This document shows, piece by piece, positions 5,322 through 7,809 of a stretch of DNA of 7,809 nucleotides (its first letter is position 1; each line of letters opens with the position of its first letter). This DNA is from DASPKW01 sp038244055. GTDB taxonomy: Bacteria; Planctomycetota; Phycisphaerae; Tepidisphaerales; Tepidisphaeraceae. Below the pieces are notes generated by a model. The model was not told the DNA's origin, ran no database searches, and worked only from the letters and a program-made list of their open reading frames with translations. A program made the translations under genes and the position numbers. The stretch is taken from contig JBBRTW010000353.1 in assembly GCA_038244055.1 (NCBI GenBank), forward strand, positions 1 to 7,809. The letters are read 5' to 3'.

Positions 5322-6779
5322 ATGAATCGATGGCCCGCGATTTTGATAGGAATATTGTGCGCGGCGCGGCTGGCGCCGGCGGGTGATTCTGGGCAGGCGA
5401 ACGCGACGCCTGCGGATATCGCGATTGGCGAGATCACCGAAATTCGGGCGACGGATCTCGACCCTTGGAACTTCCGGCCGGCGCGGCGGTTCAGCGTCCG
5501 GCTGGACCATCTTCCGGGGACTTGGTGCGATCAGGATCGGTCTTTTTTCGTGGATGCGGATCAGTTGGTTGGGTTGAACCTGGAGCAGATTCGAAACCGG
5601 CCGGTCGTGCTTTTTTATCCGAGGGCTCGGGAGGAGGAACGCTGGCCGGTGGTGGATTTGAGCGGCATCACGGCGGAACGAAGCGGGACATACGCTCTGT
5701 CGCTTGAGACTGTGCACTACGATTGGTACGGGGTCATCGCATCGACAGGAATGTCTCCGTTCAGCGGGACAACGCAATACGGCAGGGGCGAGTTTTTTCG
5801 GGATCCGCGGCCGCTCGATTCGATCACGCCATATCTGCTGGTGCCAGATCGAAAGAGCGATGCGGCGATCACAAAGACGCTCAATGAGATGTTCCCGGCA
5901 ATGAGGCCACTCTTCGACCGCTATTTTGATGATCCTGAATGGGAAGTGCATCGGGCAAAGGCTTGGCCGCCCTCTATAATGCTGGCGGAGTGCCGGTACT
6001 ACAAGAATAGAGACAGAATGTATGAAGTCTGCAGGGCGTGGGACCATCGGCTGGCAGATCAGATGGTGTGGCGCGAGCCGGCGGTAGAGCGGACCCTGGT
6101 GCGGATTGGGTGGGTCGCGGGGGCGGCGCTTTTCCTTTTGCTATTGCCAGCGGTTTTGATGCATCGGGCGCGTTATCTTCGGCCTTTGAACCTGCTTACG
6201 ACGCTGCTGATGTGGTTGGCATGCGCGGCCGGCGTCGAGTGGTGGCGCAGCCGTGATCATTACGACCAGGTTTTGTTCACATGCTTGAAATGGGAGGTGG
6301 AGGTCTCATCGGTCGACGGACGGCTGGGGTGGCTTTCGGTGAAGGATGAGCCATTGCCGTATGGACCGCTGGCGATCTGGGCAGAGCGCGAACTCCGGCC
6401 GGCGGTGGCCTCGCACCATCGATTGCTGAGATCGAAGGAGGCATGGGTCAAACCGTGGCTTGCGATCGAGCATGGGCTGACCGCGCCGCCGGAATGGGAG
6501 GGTTATCGATACGGAAATGAGTATTCATCCAGGGGCATGCCCGGCGGGCACGTCTATTCACGGATTTATGTGCCGTGGTGGATGATCACCTCTGCGTTTG
6601 GGATTCTTCCTCTGGCGCGATTGGGTGGAATATCGATTCGAGGGATGATTCGGAGACGTCGCGTGCGCTATAATCGGTGCGTTGATTGCGGGTTTGATTT
6701 GCGGGCGAGTCCGGAGAGGTGTCCGGAGTGTGGCAGGGCGGTGAAAGGCGCGGGGGTCGAAGGCGCGGGGGAGCGATGA
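5322..6779 (+). CDS. Membrane protein of unknown function with C-terminal zinc ribbon
   Basis: 485 residues; the product is not recognised. The ATG is chosen for its GAGGG site and because it opens a signal peptide (MNRWP, hydrophobic core, LAPA|GDS near residue 20). Residues about 21-258 form an extracytoplasmic domain without a known motif. Membrane helices are seen at about 262-280, 287-305 and 418-436. A second outside loop (306-417) is rich in Trp, Tyr and charged residues. The tail is Arg-rich (RRRR, 444-447) and then has a zinc ribbon, Cys453, Cys456, Cys467 and Cys470, in CVDCGFDLRASPERCPECG. HRAR after helix 1 and RRRR after helix 3 fit the positive-inside rule and place the ribbon in the cytoplasm. 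This helix-Arg-ribbon ending is common in Phycisphaerae-type planctomycete proteins of unknown role. A 12-base repeat (6745-6756, 6760-6771) encodes the final Gly/Ala-rich residues. The gene is transcribed alone, divergent from the hydrolase and convergent with the GluQ-like frame. Confidence 0.85.
   Translation: MNRWPAILIGILCAARLAPAGDSGQANATPADIAIGEITEIRATDLDPWNFRPARRFSVRLDHLPGTWCDQDRSFFVDADQLVGLNLEQIRNRPVVLFYPRAREEERWPVVDLSGITAERSGTYALSLETVHYDWYGVIASTGMSPFSGTTQYGRGEFFRDPRPLDSITPYLLVPDRKSDAAITKTLNEMFPAMRPLFDRYFDDPEWEVHRAKAWPPSIMLAECRYYKNRDRMYEVCRAWDHRLADQMVWREPAVERTLVRIGWVAGAALFLLLLPAVLMHRARYLRPLNLLTTLLMWLACAAGVEWWRSRDHYDQVLFTCLKWEVEVSSVDGRLGWLSVKDEPLPYGPLAIWAERELRPAVASHHRLLRSKEAWVKPWLAIEHGLTAPPEWEGYRYGNEYSSRGMPGGHVYSRIYVPWWMITSAFGILPLARLGGISIRGMIRRRRVRYNRCVDCGFDLRASPERCPECGRAVKGAGVEGAGER
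6745..6771 (+). repeat. 12-bp direct repeat at the 3' end of the zinc-ribbon gene
   Basis: AAGGCGCGGGGG occurs at 6745-6756 and 6760-6771, a 15-base period, so reading frame is kept and a GAG-like peptide is repeated after the zinc ribbon. This is probably a slippage product in an unconstrained tail. Confidence 0.6.
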
Positions 6780-6932
6780 ACTGGCATTGGTAGGATGGCG
6801 GGGCATTCATCGGGTAGCCGGCGCGGGCGGTTGGGTTCGCGAAACCGCAAGCGACGTTGGGGGCGACGATGTGTATTGACGCGCGCCCACCATTCTTGGG
6901 GAAGGTCAGCGACTCGCCGTTCGCCCTCACCC

Positions 6933-6961
6933 CCGCCCTCTCCCGAGTACAGGAGAGGGGG
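6933..6961. terminator. Hairpin between convergent genes (REP-like or terminator)
   Basis: CCCTCTCC (6936-6943) pairs with GGAGAGGG (6952-6959) across an 8-base loop. C6933 and C6934 can extend the stem past an unpaired G6935. No U-run follows directly; a T5 tract lies at 6976-6980 after a weak AAGG-CTCA-CCTT stem on the plus strand. It resembles the CCCTCTCCC/GGGAGAGGG intergenic palindromes found in many GC-rich genomes and may end transcription from both sides. The rest of 6780-6984 holds nothing else I can identify. Confidence 0.5.
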
Positions 6962-6984
6962 TAAGAAGGCTCACCTTTTTGGGA

Positions 6985-7809
6985 TCATGTGCCTGTTTTC
7001 AGGAACTGATCGTCATCGGCCGTGAAGATAATTTTTTCGCGCGGGAGTTTGGCGAGGTCGAAGTTTTTCTGGAGTGGGTCGAGGGTGATTTGATCTACAT
7101 TTCCCAATCCACACCAGCGGGCCAGGAGGACGAGGATGCGGTTGGGTCTTACGCCGGCGCTGCGATAATGGGAGAGGCGGGTGTCGCCGTGGCGTTTGGC
7201 GAGGCGGCGGCCGTCCGGGCCGATGACGAGGGGGAGGTGGTAGTAGTTGGGGATTCGGTCGGCCAGGCCGAGGGCGCGGTAGAGGAGAATTTGTCTTGGG
7301 GTGGAATCGAGCAGGTCATCACCGCGGACGATATCGGTGATGCCTGATTCGGCATCATCGAGGACGACGGCCAGTTGATAGGCGGCCGTGCCATCGGCTT
7401 TGGAGATGACGAAATCGCCGAGGTCGCGGGCGGGGTCGCAAACGATTTTCCCGGCGAAGCGATCTTCGAATTCGATGGGGCCTGCGGGGACGTCGAAGCG
7501 GATGGCGGCGGGTCGGCCGGCGGACTGCTGGGCTTCGGCTAGAGACTTGAATCGGCCGCGACAGGTGCCGGGGTAGACCGATGCGCCATCTTCGGCGTGG
7601 GGGGCGCTGGCGGAGCGATCGACTTCGCCGCGGGTGCAGATGCAAGGGTAGGCCTTGCCTTCGGCGATGAGTTTTTCGGCGGCAGCGCGGTCATAAGGAA
7701 GATTAAAGAGCACCGTAACGGCCTTGCCGCCGCGGCCTTTCGTCTCAAGACGCATCTTTAGCGGGCCGGCGGCGCGGCGCCACTGGACCTTGTCCGGCTC
7801 GCCTCTGCG
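6985..7809 (-). CDS. gluQ: Partial GluQ-like synthetase joined in frame to a SUI1-like N-terminus
   Basis: The frame is open from the window edge to a TGA at 6985-6987 (274 codons plus stop). Its start lies outside; the ATG at 7755 is internal to the open frame. From about 7692 it matches glutamyl-Q tRNA(Asp) synthetase, which attaches glutamate to queuosine-34 of tRNA-Asp. It shows LIAEGKAYPC, a zinc site of CIC (Cys at 7644-7642 and 7638-7636) plus YPGTC, AYQLAVVLDDAESGITDIVRGDDLL, LYRALG, and KRHGD (the KMSKS-like loop). The upstream 130 or so bases should encode the end of the Rossmann half, including the ED(I/L)D..R stretch. Instead they read like a SUI1/YciH (eIF1-like) protein, around MRLETKGRGGKAVTVLF. 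About 45 further GluQ residues with the HIGH-type motif would have to lie beyond the edge, but the join already breaks homology. Without that half glutamate activation is not expected. It may be a real fusion, a deletion pseudogene or an assembly join. Confidence 0.75.
   Translation of the reverse strand, partial: RRGEPDKVQWRRAAGPLKMRLETKGRGGKAVTVLFNLPYDRAAAEKLIAEGKAYPCICTRGEVDRSASAPHAEDGASVYPGTCRGRFKSLAEAQQSAGRPAAIRFDVPAGPIEFEDRFAGKIVCDPARDLGDFVISKADGTAAYQLAVVLDDAESGITDIVRGDDLLDSTPRQILLYRALGLADRIPNYYHLPLVIGPDGRRLAKRHGDTRLSHYRSAGVRPNRILVLLARWCGLGNVDQITLDPLQKNFDLAKLPREKIIFTADDDQFLKTGT

Noticed and set aside
5187..6047. A 286-codon minus-strand frame opposite the zinc-ribbon gene
   Set aside because: It is Arg/Pro-rich, matches no family and lies antisense to a better supported gene with a signal peptide and a ribosome binding site.

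Overview
The window is a GC-rich stretch of bacterial chromosome, most likely from an uncultured member of the Planctomycetota (Phycisphaerae-like). This placement is an inference from protein architecture. The 5322-6779 product ends in a membrane segment, an Arg-rich stretch and a CxxCGFDLRxSxxxCPECG zinc ribbon, a layout common in that group. The 1299-2393 product carries a LecA-like domain of a type often seen in planctomycete exported proteins, and an exported double-esterase is also present. No mobile element, CRISPR array, rRNA or tRNA was seen.

Layout: three genes lie on the minus strand from 4550 down to 27. They are an exported two-domain hydrolase (alpha/beta hydrolase plus SGNH esterase, 4550-2484), a Tad/TadG-type membrane-anchored protein with a LecA-like lectin domain (2393-1299), and an IscS-type cysteine desulfurase (1196-27) whose stop codon lies inside a heptamer tandem array. 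A 771-base divergent intergenic region (4551-5321) has no convincing gene. It is G-rich on the plus strand and packed with short phased repeats, two G-quadruplex motifs, twin 12-bp palindromes and a decayed duplication. A plus-strand membrane protein of unknown function with a C-terminal zinc ribbon follows (5322-6779). A 205-base convergent gap with a hairpin separates it from a minus-strand reading frame that runs off the right edge (6985-7809).

That last frame is the strangest object here. Its C-terminal part is a recognisable glutamyl-Q tRNA(Asp) synthetase (GluQ) with zinc-site and KRHGD motifs. Upstream of about base 7692, where the catalytic Rossmann half should be, the in-frame sequence instead resembles the start of a SUI1/YciH (eIF1-like) protein. 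It is either a real in-frame fusion or deletion, or an assembly join.

The genes do not form one pathway. Two secreted or surface products (lectin-like Tad protein and carbohydrate-esterase-like hydrolase) could both serve polysaccharide binding and processing, but nothing in the sequence proves they act together. Several minus-strand genes have a TATGCT or TATATA hexamer 7-8 nt before a start codon and no Shine-Dalgarno sequence, which suggests leaderless transcripts.
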